DNA from: Hydractinia symbiolongicarpus | Taxonomy: Eukaryota; Cnidaria; Hydrozoa; Anthoathecata; Hydractiniidae | Length of the DNA: 64,000 bases | Direction: 5' to 3' | Assembly: GCF_029227915.1 (NCBI RefSeq) | Contig: NC_079876.1 | Span: forward strand, 9,178,001-9,242,000 | Part shown: piece by piece, positions 36,673-49,400 of the stretch | Layout of the letters: each line of letters starts with the position of its first letter | Position numbering within the stretch: the stretch's first letter is position 1 | The notes under the pieces: model-generated | What the model saw: only the letters and a program-made list of their open reading frames with translations | Databases searched by the model: none | What the model was told of the DNA's origin: nothing | Translations under genes and position numbers: made by a program

Positions 36673-38892
36673 GAGACAAGTGGGCTCCAAGAAATAACAT
36701 TTTTTTTAATTTGACATTATTGCCGGAACTCAGCGATTACACTGGGCCCTGTGGTAGCGTTTCATTTAAGAATTTAGATAAATAAGTCATTCTTTACTGT
36801 GGGACCAATCCTAGCCGTTGTCGCGCGCTGAAGAAATAGCGACAGTTTCAAACTACATTTCATTGACTTTCTAACGGTGTCAGTCCGTTTGAGTTACAAC
36901 AGTTGGATCACATATTTGCATTAACATGTATTTAGCGATATTTTTCCGATATTACTAGGTTGCATCGCCTTTAACAATGAAACGATTGACTGTGGGACTT
37001 AATTGAACTAACTTTGGACTGTGACCTGATAAATGTGATAAATGAGACAATTGGACTCCAGGAAATAACATTCTTCTTAATTTGTCATGATTGCCGAAAC
37101 ACAGCGATTACACTGGGCGCTGCGGTAGCGCTTTATTTAAGAATTAAGATTAAAAAAGTCATTTTTTTACTGTGGTATCATTCCTAGCCGTTATCACGCA
37201 CTGAAGAAATAGCGACAGTTTCAAAAACTACATTTCATTGACTTTCTAACAGTGTCAGTCCGTTTGAGTTACAACGGTTGGATCACATATTCGTACCAAC
37301 ATGTATTTAGCGATATTTTTCCGATATTACTAGGTTGCATCGCCTTTAACAATGAAACGATTGACTGTGGGACTTCATTGATATAACTTTGGACGGTGAC
37401 CTGATAAATGTGATAAATGAGACAATTGGACTCCAAGAAATAACATTCTTCTCAATTTGACATGATTGCCGAAACTCAGCGATTACACTGGGCGCTGTGG
37501 TAGCGCTTTATTTAAGAATTAAGATAAGAAAGTCATTTTTTTACCGTGGGACCAATCCTAGCCGTTATCGCGCGCTGAAGAAACAGCAACAGTTTCAAAA
37601 ACTACATTTCATTGACTTTCTAACGGTGTCAGTCCGTATGAGTTACAACGGTTGGGTCATATATTCGCACCAACATGTATTTAGCGATATTTTTCATATA
37701 TTACTAGGTTGCATCGCTTTTAACAGTGAAACGATTGATTTTGGGACTAAATTGAACTGATTTTGGTCTGTGACGTTATAAATGTTATAAGTGAGACAAG
37801 TGGGCTCCAAGAAATAACATTTTTTTTAATTTGACATTATTGCCGGAACTCAGCGATTACACTGGGCCCTGTGGTAGCGTTTCATTTAAGAATTTAGATA
37901 AATAAGTCATTCTTTACTGTGGGACCAATCCTAGCCGTTGTCGCGCGCTGAAGAAATAGCGACAGTTTCAAACTACATTTCATTGACTTTCTAACGGTGT
38001 CAGTCCGTTTGAGTTACAACAGTTGGATCACATATTTGCATTAACATGTATTTAGCGATATTTTTCCGATATTACTAGGTTGCATCGCCTTTAACAATGA
38101 AACGATTGACTGTGGGACTTAATTGAACTAACTTTGGACTGTGACCTGATAAATGTGATAAATGAGACAATTGGACTCCAGGAAATAACATTCTTCTTAA
38201 TTTGTCATGATTGCCGAAACACAGCGATTACACTGGGCGCTGCGGTAGCGCTTTATTTAAGAATTAAGATTAAAAAAGTCATTTTTTTACTGTGGTATCA
38301 TTCCTAGCCGTTATCACGCACTGAAGAAATAGCGACAGTTTCAAAAACTACATTTCATTGACTTTCTAACAGTGTCAGTCCGTTTGAGTTACAACGGTTG
38401 GATCACATATTCGTACCAACATGTATTTAGCGATATTTTTCCGATATTACTAGGTTGCATCGCCTTTAACAATGAAACGATTGACTGTGGGACTTCATTG
38501 ATATAACTTTGGACGGTGACCTGATAAATGTGATAAATGAGACAATTGGACTCCAAGAAATAACATTCTTCTCAATTTGACATGATTGCCGAAACTCAGC
38601 GATTACACTGGGCGCTGTGGTAGCGCTTTATTTAAGAATTAAGATAAGAAAGTCATTTTTTTACCGTGGGACCAATCCTAGCCGTTATCGCGCGCTGAAG
38701 AAACAGCAACAGTTTCAAAAACTACATTTCATTGACTTTCTAACGGTGTCAGTCCGTATGAGTTACAACGGTTGGGTCATATATTCGCACCAACATGTAT
38801 TTAGCGATATTTTTCATATATTACTAGGTTGCATCGCTTTTAACAGTGAAACGATTGATTTTGGGACTAAATTGAACTGATTTTGGTCTGTG
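36673..38892 (+). repeat. tandemly duplicated 1,120-bp trimer
   Basis: 36673-37792 and 37793-38892 match at an offset of exactly 1,120 bp, sharing rare variants: GTGGGCTCCAAGAAATAAC, CATTTTTTTTAATTTGACAT, the shortened CAGTTTCAAACTACATTT and GTGGTATCATTCCTAGCC. The copies look nearly identical by eye, so the duplication is recent relative to the neighbours. The third unit would begin near 38893, where the sequence diverges. Confidence 0.82.
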
Positions 38893-39342
38893 ACTTTATA
38901 AATGTTATAAGTGAGACAAGTGGACTCCAAGAAATAACATTCTTTTTAACTTGACATGATTGCCGGAACTCAGCGATTACACTGGGCGCTGTGGTAGCGC
39001 TTCATTTAAGAATTTAGATGAATAAGTCACTTTTACTGTGGGACCAATCCTAGCCTTTATCGCGCGCTGAAGAAATAGCGACAGTTTCAAAAACTACGTT
39101 TCATTGACTTTCTAACAGTATCAATCCGATTGAGTTACAACAGTTGAGTCACATATTCGTACCAACATGTATTTTTTATATTTTTTTCAGGTATTACTAG
39201 GTTGTATGGCTTTCAACAGCGAAATGATTGACTGTGGGACATAATTGAACTGATTATGGACTGTGACCCTATAAATGTGAAAGTGAGACAATTGGACTCC
39301 AAGAAATAACATTCTTCTTAATTTGACGTGATTGGCGGAACT
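38893..39342 (+). repeat. transition monomer between two higher-order blocks
   Basis: About 1.2 monomers link the 1,120-bp trimer pair to the 1,493-bp tetramer block. They carry class II then class III words, including TTTTTTCAGGTATTACTAGG. Nothing else is seen. Confidence 0.7.
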
Positions 39343-42300
39343 CAGCGACTACACTGGACGCTGTGGTAGCGCTTCATTTAAGAATTAACATAAGAAAGTC
39401 ATTTTTTTACTGTGTGACCAATCCTAGCCGTTATAGCGCGCTCAAGAAATAGCGACAGTTTCCGAAACTACATTTTATTGACTTTCTAACAGTATTAATA
39501 CGTTTGAGTTACAACGGTTGAGTCACATATTCGTACCAACATGTATTCCTTGATATTTTTAAGGTATTACTAGGTTGTATGGCTTTTAACAGCGAAATGA
39601 TTGACTGTGGGACTTAATTGAACTGATTATGGACTGTGACCCTATAAATGTGAAAGTGAGACAATTGGACTCCAAAAAATAACATTCTTCTTAATTTGAC
39701 ATGATTGCCGAAACTCAGCGATTACACTAGACGCTGTGGTAGCGCTTCATTTAAGAATTGACATAAGAAAGTCATTTTTTTACTGTGTGACCAATCCTAG
39801 CCGTTATAGCGCGCTCAAGAAATAGCGACAGTTTCCAAAACCACATTTCATTGACTTTCTAACGGCGTCAGTCCGTTTGAGTTTCAACGGTTGGGTCACA
39901 TATTCGTACCAACATGTATTTAGCAATATTTTTCTCATATTACTAGGTTGCATCGCTTTCAACAGCGAAACGATTGACTGTGGGACTTATTTGAACTGAT
40001 TATGGACTGAGACCCTATAAATGTGAAAGTGAGACAATTGGACTGCAAGAAATAACATTCTTCTTAATTTGACGTGATTGGCGGAACTCAACGATTACAC
40101 TGGGCTCTGTGGTATGCGCTTCATTTAAAAATTTAGATTAATAAGTCATTTTTTACTGTGGGAGCAATCCTAGCCGTCATCACGCGCCAAAGAAATGGCG
40201 ACAGTTTCAAAAACTAGATTTCATTGACTTTCTAACAATATCAATCCGTTTGAGTTACAACAGTTGAGTCACATATTCGTACCAACATGTATTTTTGATA
40301 TTTTTCAGGTAATACTAGGTTGTATGGCTTTCAACAGCGAAATAATTGACTGTGGGACTTAATTGAACTGATTATGGACTGTGACCCTATTAATGTAAAA
40401 GTGAGACAATTGGACTCCAAGAAATAACATTCTTCTTAATTTGACGTGATTGGCGGAACTCAACGATTACACTGGGCTCTGTGGTAGCGCTTCATTTAAA
40501 AATTTAGATTAGTAAGTCATTTTTTACTGTGGGAGCCTTCCTAGCCGTTATCACGCGCTGAGGCAATAGCGACAGTTTCAAAAACTACATTTCATTGACT
40601 TTCTAACGGTGTCAGTCCGTTTGAGTTACAACGATTGGATCACATATTCGTACCAACATGTATTTAGCGATATTTTTCCGCTAATACTAGGTTGCATCGC
40701 TTTTAACAGTGAAACGAACGACTGTGGGACTAAATTGAACTGATTTTAGTCTGTGACTTTCTAAATGTTATAAGTCAGACAAGTGGACTCCAAGAAATAA
40801 CATTCTTTTTAATTTGACATGATTGCCGGAACTCAGCGACTACACTGGACGCTGTGGTAGCGCTTCATTTAAGAATTAACATAAGAAAGTAATTTTTTTT
40901 ACTGTGTGACCAATCCTAGCCGTTATAGCGCGCTCAAGAAATAGCGACGGTTTCCAAAACTACATTTTATTGACTTTCTAACAGTATTAATCCGTTTGAG
41001 TTACAACGGTTGAGTCACATATTCGTACCAACATGTATTCCTTGATATTTTTCAGGTATTACTAGGTTGTATGGCTTTTAACAGCGAAATGATTGACTGT
41101 GGGACTTAATTGAACTGATTATGGACTGTGACCCTATAAATGTTAAAGTGAGACAATTGGACTCCAAAAAATAACATTCTTCTTAATTTGACATGATTGC
41201 CGAAACTCAGCGATTACACTGGACGCTGTGGTAGCGCTTCATTTAAGAATTGACATAAGAAAGTCATTTTTTTACTGTGTGACCAATCCTAGCCGTTATA
41301 GCGCGCTCAAGAAATAGCGACAGTTTCCAAAACCACATTTCATTGACTTTCTAACGGCGTCAGTCCGTTTGAGTTTCAACGGTTGTGTCACATATTCGTA
41401 CCAACATGTATTTAGCAATATTTTTCTCATATTACTAGGTTGCATCGCTTTCAACAGCGAAACGATTGACTGTGGGACTTAATTGAACTGATTATGGACT
41501 GTGACCCTATAAATGTGAAAGTGAGACAATTGGACTCCAAGAAATAACATTCTTCTTAATTTGACGTGATTGGCGGAACTCAACGATTACACTGGGCTCT
41601 GTGGTATGCGCTTCATTTAAAAATTTAGATTAATAAGTCATTTTTTACTGTGGGAGCAATCCTAGCCGTTATCACGCGCCGAAGAAGTGGCGACAGTTTC
41701 AAAAACTACATTTCATTGACTTTCTAACAATATCAATCCGTTTGAGTTACAACAGTTGAGTCACATATTCGTACCAACATGTATTTTTTGATATTTTTTA
41801 GGTAATACTAGGTTGTATGGCTTTCAACAGCGAAATAATTGACTGTGGGACTTAATTGAACTGATTATGGACTGTGACCCTATTAATGTAAAAGTGAGAC
41901 AATTGGACTCCAAGAAATAACATTCTTCTTAATTTGACGTGATTGGCGGAACTCAACGATTACACTGGGCTCTGTGGTAGCGCTTCATTTAAAAATTTAG
42001 ATTAATAAGTCATTTTTTACTGTGGAAGCCTTCCTAGCCGTTATCACGCACTGAGGAAATAGCGACAGTTTCAAAAACTACATTTCATTGACTTTCTAAC
42101 GGTGTCAGTCCGTTTGAGTTACAACGATTGGATCACATATTCGTACCAACATGTATTTAGCGATATTTTTCCGCTAATACTAGGTTGCATCGCTTTTAAC
42201 AGTGAAACGAACGACTGTGGGACTAAATTGAACTGATTTTAGTCTGTGACTTTCTAAATGTTATAAGTCAGACAAGTGGACTCCAAGAAATAACATTCTT

Positions 42301-45300
42301 TTTAATTTGACATGATTGCCGGAACTCAGCGACTACACTGGACGCTGTGGTAGCGCTTCATTTAAGAATTAACATAAGAAAGTAATTTTTTTTACTGTGT
42401 GACCAATCCTAGCCGTTATAGCGCGCTCAAGAAATAGCGACGGTTTCCAAAACTACATTTTATTGACTTTCTAACAGTATTAATCCGTTTGAGTTACAAC
42501 GGTTGAGTCACATATTCGTACCAACATGTATTCCTTGATATTTTTCAGGTATTACTAGGTTGTATGGCTTTTAACAGCGAAATGATTGACTGTGGGACTT
42601 AATTGAACTGATTATGGACTGTGACCCTATAAATGTTAAAGTGAGACAATTGGACTCCAAAAAATAACATTCTTCTTAATTTGACATGATTGCCGAAACT
42701 CAGCGATTACACTGGACGCTGTGGTAGCGCTTCATTTAAGAATTGACATAAGAAAGTCATTTTTTTACTGTGTGACCAATCCTAGCCGTTATAGCGCGCT
42801 CAAGAAATAGCGACAGTTTCCAAAACCACATTTCATTGACTTTCTAACGGCGTCAGTCCGTTTGAGTTTCAACGGTTGTGTCACATATTCGTACCAACAT
42901 GTATTTAGCAATATTTTTCTCATATTACTAGGTTGCATCGCTTTCAACAGCGAAACGATTGACTGTGGGACTTAATTGAACTGATTATGGACTGTGACCC
43001 TATAAATGTGAAAGTGAGACAATTGGACTCCAAGAAATAACATTCTTCTTAATTTGACGTGATTGGCGGAACTCAACGATTACACTGGGCTCTGTGGTAT
43101 GCGCTTCATTTAAAAATTTAGATTAATAAGTCATTTTTTACTGTGGGAGCAATCCTAGCCGTTATCACGCGCCGAAGAAGTGGCGACAGTTTCAAAAACT
43201 ACATTTCATTGACTTTCTAACAATATCAATCCGTTTGAGTTACAACAGTTGAGTCACATATTCGTACCAACATGTATTTTTTGATATTTTTTAGGTAATA
43301 CTAGGTTGTATGGCTTTCAACAGCGAAATAATTGACTGTGGGACTTAATTGAACTGATTATGGACTGTGACCCTATTAATGTAAAAGTGAGACAATTGGA
43401 CTCCAAGAAATAACATTCTTCTTAATTTGACGTGATTGGCGGAACTCAACGATTACACTGGGCTCTGTGGTAGCGCTTCATTTAAAAATTTAGATTAATA
43501 AGTCATTTTTTACTGTGGAAGCCTTCCTAGCCGTTATCACGCACTGAGGAAATAGCGACAGTTTCAAAAACTACATTTCATTGACTTTCTAACGGTGTCA
43601 GTCCGTTTGAGTTACAACGATTGGATCACATATTCGTACCAACATGTATTTAGCGATATTTTTCCGCTAATACTAGGTTGCATTGCTTTTAACAGTGAAA
43701 CGAACGACTGTGGGACTAAATTGAACTGATTTTAGTCTGTGACCTTCTAAATGTTATAAGTGAGACAAGTGGACTCCAAGAAATAACATTCTTTTTCATT
43801 TGACATGATTGCCGGAACTCAGCGACTACACTGGACGCTGTGGTAGCGCTTCATTTAAGAATTAACATAAGAAAGTCATTTTTTTACTGTGTGACCAATC
43901 CTAGCCGTTATAGCGCGCTCAAGAAATAGCGACAGTTTCCAAAACTACATTTTATTGACTTTCTAACAATATTAATTCGTTTGTGTTACAACGGTTGAGT
44001 CACATATTCGTACCAACATGTATTCCTTGATATTTTTCAGGTATTACTAGGTTGTATGGCTTTTAACAGCGAAATGATTGACTGTGGGACTTAATTGAAC
44101 TGATTATGGACTGTGACCCTATAAATGTGAAAGTGAGACAATTGGACTCCAAAAAATAACATTCTTCTTAATTTGACATGATTGCCGAAACTCAGCGATT
44201 ACACTGGACGCTGTGGTAGCGCTTCATTAAAGAATCGACATAAGAAAGTCATATTTTTACTGTGTAACCAATCCAAGCCGTTATAGCGCGCTCAAGAAAT
44301 AGCGACAGTTTTCAAAACCACATTTCATTGACTTTGTAACGGCGTCAGTCCGTTTGAGTTTCAACGGTTGGGTCACATATTCGTACCAACATGTATTTAG
44401 CAATATTTTTCTCATATTACTAGGTTGCATCGCTTTTAACAGTGAAACGAATGACTGTGGAACTAAATTGAACTGATTTTAGTGTGGAACCTTCTTAATG
44501 TTATAAGTGAGACATGTGGACTCCAAGAAATATCATTCTTCTTAATTTGACGTGATTGGCGGAACTCAACGATTACACTGGGCTCTGTGCTATGCCCTTC
44601 ATTTAAAAATTTAGATTAATTAGTCATTTTTTACTGTGGGAGCAATCCTAGCCGTTATCACGCGCTGAAGAAATGGCGACAGTTTCAAAAACTTCATTTC
44701 ATTGACTTTCTAACAATATCAATCCGTTTGAGTTACAACAGTTGAGTCACATATTCGTACCAACATGTATTTTTTGATATTTTTCAGGTAATACTAGGTT
44801 GTATGGCTTTCAACAGCGAAATAATTGACTGTGGGATTTATTTGAACTAATTATGGACTGTGACCCTATTAATGTGAAAGTGAGACAATTTGACTCCAAG
44901 AAATAACATTCTTCTTAATTTGACGTGATTGGCGGAACTCAACGATTACACTGGGCTCTGTGGTATGCGCTTCATTTAAAAATTTAGATTAATAAGTCAT
45001 TTTTTACTGTGGGAGCAATCCTAGCAGTTATCACGCGCTGAAGAAATGGGGACAGTTTCAAAAACTACATTTCATTGACTTTCCAACAATATCAATCCGT
45101 TTGAGTTACAACAGTTGAGTCACATATTCGTACCAACATGTATTTTTTGATATTTTTCAGGTAATACTAGGTTGTATGGCTTTCAACAGCGAAATAATTG
45201 ACTGTGGGACTTAATTGAACTGATTATGGACTGTGACCTTATAAATGTAAAAGTGAGACAGTTGGACTCCAAGAAGTAACGTTCTTCTTAATTTGACGTG

Positions 45301-46431
45301 ATTGGCGGAACTCAACGATTACACTGGGCTCTGTTGTAGCGCTTCATTTAAAAATTTAGATTAATAAGTCATTTTTTACTGTGGGAGCAATCCTAGCCGT
45401 TATCACGCGCTGAAGAAATGGCGACAGTTTCAAAAACTTCATTTCATTGACTTTCTAACAATATCAATCCGTTTGAGTTACAACAGTTGAGTCACATATT
45501 CGTACCAACATGTATTTTTTGATATTTTTCAGGTAATACTAGGTTGTATGGCTTTCAACAGCGAAATAATTGACTGTGGGACTTAATTGAACTGATTATG
45601 GACTGTGACCCTATTAATGTGAAAGTGAGACAATTGGACTCCAAGAAATAACATTCTTCTTAATTTGACGTGATTGGCGGAACTCAACGATTACACTGGG
45701 CTCTGTGGTATGCGCTTCATTTAAAAATTTAGATTAATAAGTCATTTTTTACTGTGGGAGCAATCCTAGCAGTTATCACGCGCTGAAGAAATGGGGACAG
45801 TTTCAAAAACTACATTTCATTGACTTTCTAGCAATATCAATCCGTTTGAGTTACAACAGTTGAGTCACATGTTCGTACCAACATGTATTTTTTGATATTT
45901 TTCAGGTAATACTAGGTTGTATGGCTTTCAACAGCGAAATAATTGACTGTGGGACTTAATTGAACTGATTATGGACTGTGACCCTATAAATGTAAAAGTG
46001 AGACAATTGGACTCCAAGAAGTAACGTTCTTCTTAATTTGACGTGATTGGCGGAACTCAACGATTACACTGGGCTCTGTTGTAGCGCTTCATTTAAAAAT
46101 TTAGATTAAAAAGTCATTTTCTACTGTGGGAGCCTTCCTAGCCGTTATCACGCACTGAAGAAATAGAGACAGTTTCAAAAACTACATTTCATTGACTTTC
46201 TAACGGTGTCAGTCCGTTTGAGTTACAACGATTGGATCACATATTCGTACCAACATGTATTTAGCGATATTTTTCCGATATTACTAGGTTGCATCGCTTT
46301 TAACAGTGAAACGAACGACTGTGGGACTAAATTGAACTGATTTTAGTCTGTGACCTTCTAAATGTTATAAGTGAGACAAGTGGACTCCAACAAATAACAT
46401 TCTTTTTATATTGACATGATTGCTGGAACTC
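39343..46431 (+). repeat. four-monomer higher-order repeat, 1,493-bp period, with an expanded last unit
   Basis: Unit starts lie at 39343, 40834, 42327 and 43820, spaced 1,491, 1,493 and 1,493 bp, each opening with CAGCGACTACACTGGACGCT. Units 2 and 3 are nearly identical, sharing GAAAGTAATTTTTTTTACTG, GTCAGACAAGTGGACTCC and TTTTCCGCTAATACTAGG. The last unit runs to 46431 and has seven monomers. It contains a dimer duplicated at about 745 bp, marked by AATCCTAGCAGTTATCACGC and GAAATGGGGACAG. No gene is seen. Confidence 0.83.
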
Positions 46432-49400
46432 AGCGATTACACTGGACGCTGTTGTAGCGCTTCATTTAAGAATTAACATCAGAAAGTCATTTTTTTACTG
46501 TGTGACCAATCCTAGCCGTTATAGCGGGCTCAAGAAATAGTAACAGTTCCCAAAAGTACATTTTATTGACTTTCTAACAGTATTAATCCGTTTGAGTTAC
46601 AACGGTTGAGTCACATATTCGTACCAACATGTATTCTTTGATATTTTTCAGGTATTACTAGGTTGTATGGCTTTTAACAGCGAAGTGATTGACTGTGGGA
46701 CTTAATTGAACTGATTATGGACTGTGACCCTATAAATGTGAAAGTGAGACAATTGGACTCCAAAAAATAACATTCTTCTTAATTTGACATGATTGCCGAA
46801 ACTCAGCGATTACACTGGACGCTGTGGTAGCGTTTCATTTAAGAATTTAGATAAATAAGTCATTTTTCACTGTAGGACCAATCCTAGCCATTAGCGCGCG
46901 CTGAAGAAATAGAGACAGTTTCAAATACTACATTTCACTGACTTTCTAACGGTGTCAGTCCGTTTGAGTTTCAACGGTTTGGTCACATATTCGCATCAAC
47001 ATGTATTTAGCGATATTTATCTGATATTACTAGGTTGCATCGCTTTTAACAGTGAAACGATTGACTGTGGGACTTAATTGAACAAACTTTGGACTGTGAC
47101 CTGATCGATGTCATAAATGAGAAAATTGGACTCCAAGAAATAACATTCTTCTTAATTTGACATGATTGCCGGAAATTAGAAATTACACTGGGCGCTGTGG
47201 TAGCGCTTCAATTAAAAATTAAGATAAAAAAGTCATTTTTTACTGTGGGACCAATCCTAGGCGTCAGCGCACGCCGAAGAAATAGAGACAGTTTCAAGTA
47301 CTACATTTCACTGACTTTCTAACGGTGTCATTCCGTTTGAGTTTCAACGGCTGGGTCACATTTTCGTACCAACATGTAGTTAACGATATTTATCTGATAT
47401 TACTAGGTTGCATCGCTTTTAAAAGTGAAACGATTGACTGTGGGACTTAATTAAACTAACTTTGGACTGTGACCTGATCAATGTGATAAATGAGAAAATT
47501 GGACTCCAAGAAATAACATTCTTCTTGACATGATTGCCGGAATTTAGCCATTACACTGGGCGCTGTGGTAGCGTTTCAATTAAAAATAAAGATAAAAAAG
47601 TCATTTTTTTGCTGTGGGACCAATCCTAGCCATTAGCGCGCGCTGAAGAAATAACGACAGTTTCAAAAACTACATTTTATTGATTTCCTAACGTTATCAA
47701 TCCGCTTCCGTTACAATTATTGCGTCACATATTCGTACCAACATGTATTTAGCGATATTTTTCTCATATTACTAGGTTGCATCGCTTTTAACAGTGAAAC
47801 GATTGACTTTGAGACTAAATGTAACTGATTTTGATCTGTGACGTTATAAATGTTATAAGTGAGACAAGTGGACTCCAAGAAATAACATTCTTTTTAATTT
47901 GACATTATTGCCGGAACTCAGCAATTACACTGGGCGCTGTGTTAGCGCTTCATTTAAGAATTTAGATAAATAAGTCATTCTTTACTGTGGGACCAATCCT
48001 AGCCGTTGTCGCGCGCTGAAGAAATAGCGACAGTTTCAAAACTACATTTCATTGACTTTCTAACGGTGTCAGTCCGTTTGAGTTACAACAGTTGGATCAC
48101 ATATTCGTACCAACATGTATTTAGCGGTATTTTTCCGATATTACTAGGTTGCATCGCCTTTAACAATGAAACGATTGACTGTGGGACTTAATTGAACTAA
48201 CTTTGGACTGTGACCTGATCGATGTCATAAATGAGAAAATTGGACTCCAAGAAATAACATTCTTCTTAATTTGACATGATTGCCGGAAATTAAAAATTAC
48301 ACTGGGCGCTGTGGTAGCGCTTCAATTAAAAATTAAGATAAAAAAGTCATTTTTTACTGTGGGACCAATCCTAGGCGTCAGCGCACGCCGAAGAAATAGA
48401 GACAGTTTCAAATACTACATTTCACTGACTTTCTAACGGTGTCATTCCGTTTGAGTTTCAACGGCTGGGTCACATTTTCGTACCAACATGTAGTTAACGA
48501 TATTTATCTGATATTACTAGGTTGCATCGCTTTTAAAAGTGAAACGATTGACTGTGGGACTTAATTAAACTAACTTTGGACTGTGACCTGATCAATGTGA
48601 TAAATGAGAAAATTGGACTCCAAGAAATAACATTCTTCTTGACATGATTGCCGGAATTTAGCCATTACACTGGGCGCTGTTGTAGCGTTTCAATTAAAAA
48701 TAAAGATAAAAAAGTCATTTTTTTGCTGTGGGACCAATCCTAGCCATTAGCGCGCGCTGAAGAAATAACGACAGTTTCAAAAACTACATTTTATTGATTT
48801 TCTAACGGTATCAATCCGCTTCCGTTACAACTATTGCGTCACATATTCGTACCAACATGTATTTAGCGATATTTTCTCATATTACTAGGTTGCATCGCCT
48901 TTAACAGTGAAACGATTGACTGTGGGACTAAATTGAACTGCTTTTGGTCTGTGATCTGATAAATGTGATAAGTGAGACAATTGGACTCCAAGAAAAAACA
49001 TTCTTCTTAATTTGGCGAGATTGCCGGAACTCAGCGGTTACACTGGGCGCTGTGGTAGCGCTTCATTTAAGAATTTAAATAAATAAGTCATTCTTTACTG
49101 TGGGACCAAACCTAGCCGTTGACGCGCCCTGAAGAAATAGCGACAGTTTCAAAAACTACATTTCATTGACTTTCTAACAGTGTCAATCCGTTTGAGTTAC
49201 AACGGTTGAGTCACATATTCGTACTAACATGTTTTTTTTGATATTTTTCAGGTATTACTAGTTTGTATAGCTTTTAACAGCGAAACGATTGACTGTGGGA
49301 CTTACTTGAACCGATTATGGACTGTGACACTATAAATGTGAAAGTGAGACAATTGGACTCCAAGAAATAACATTCTTCTTAATTTGAATTGATTGCCGGA

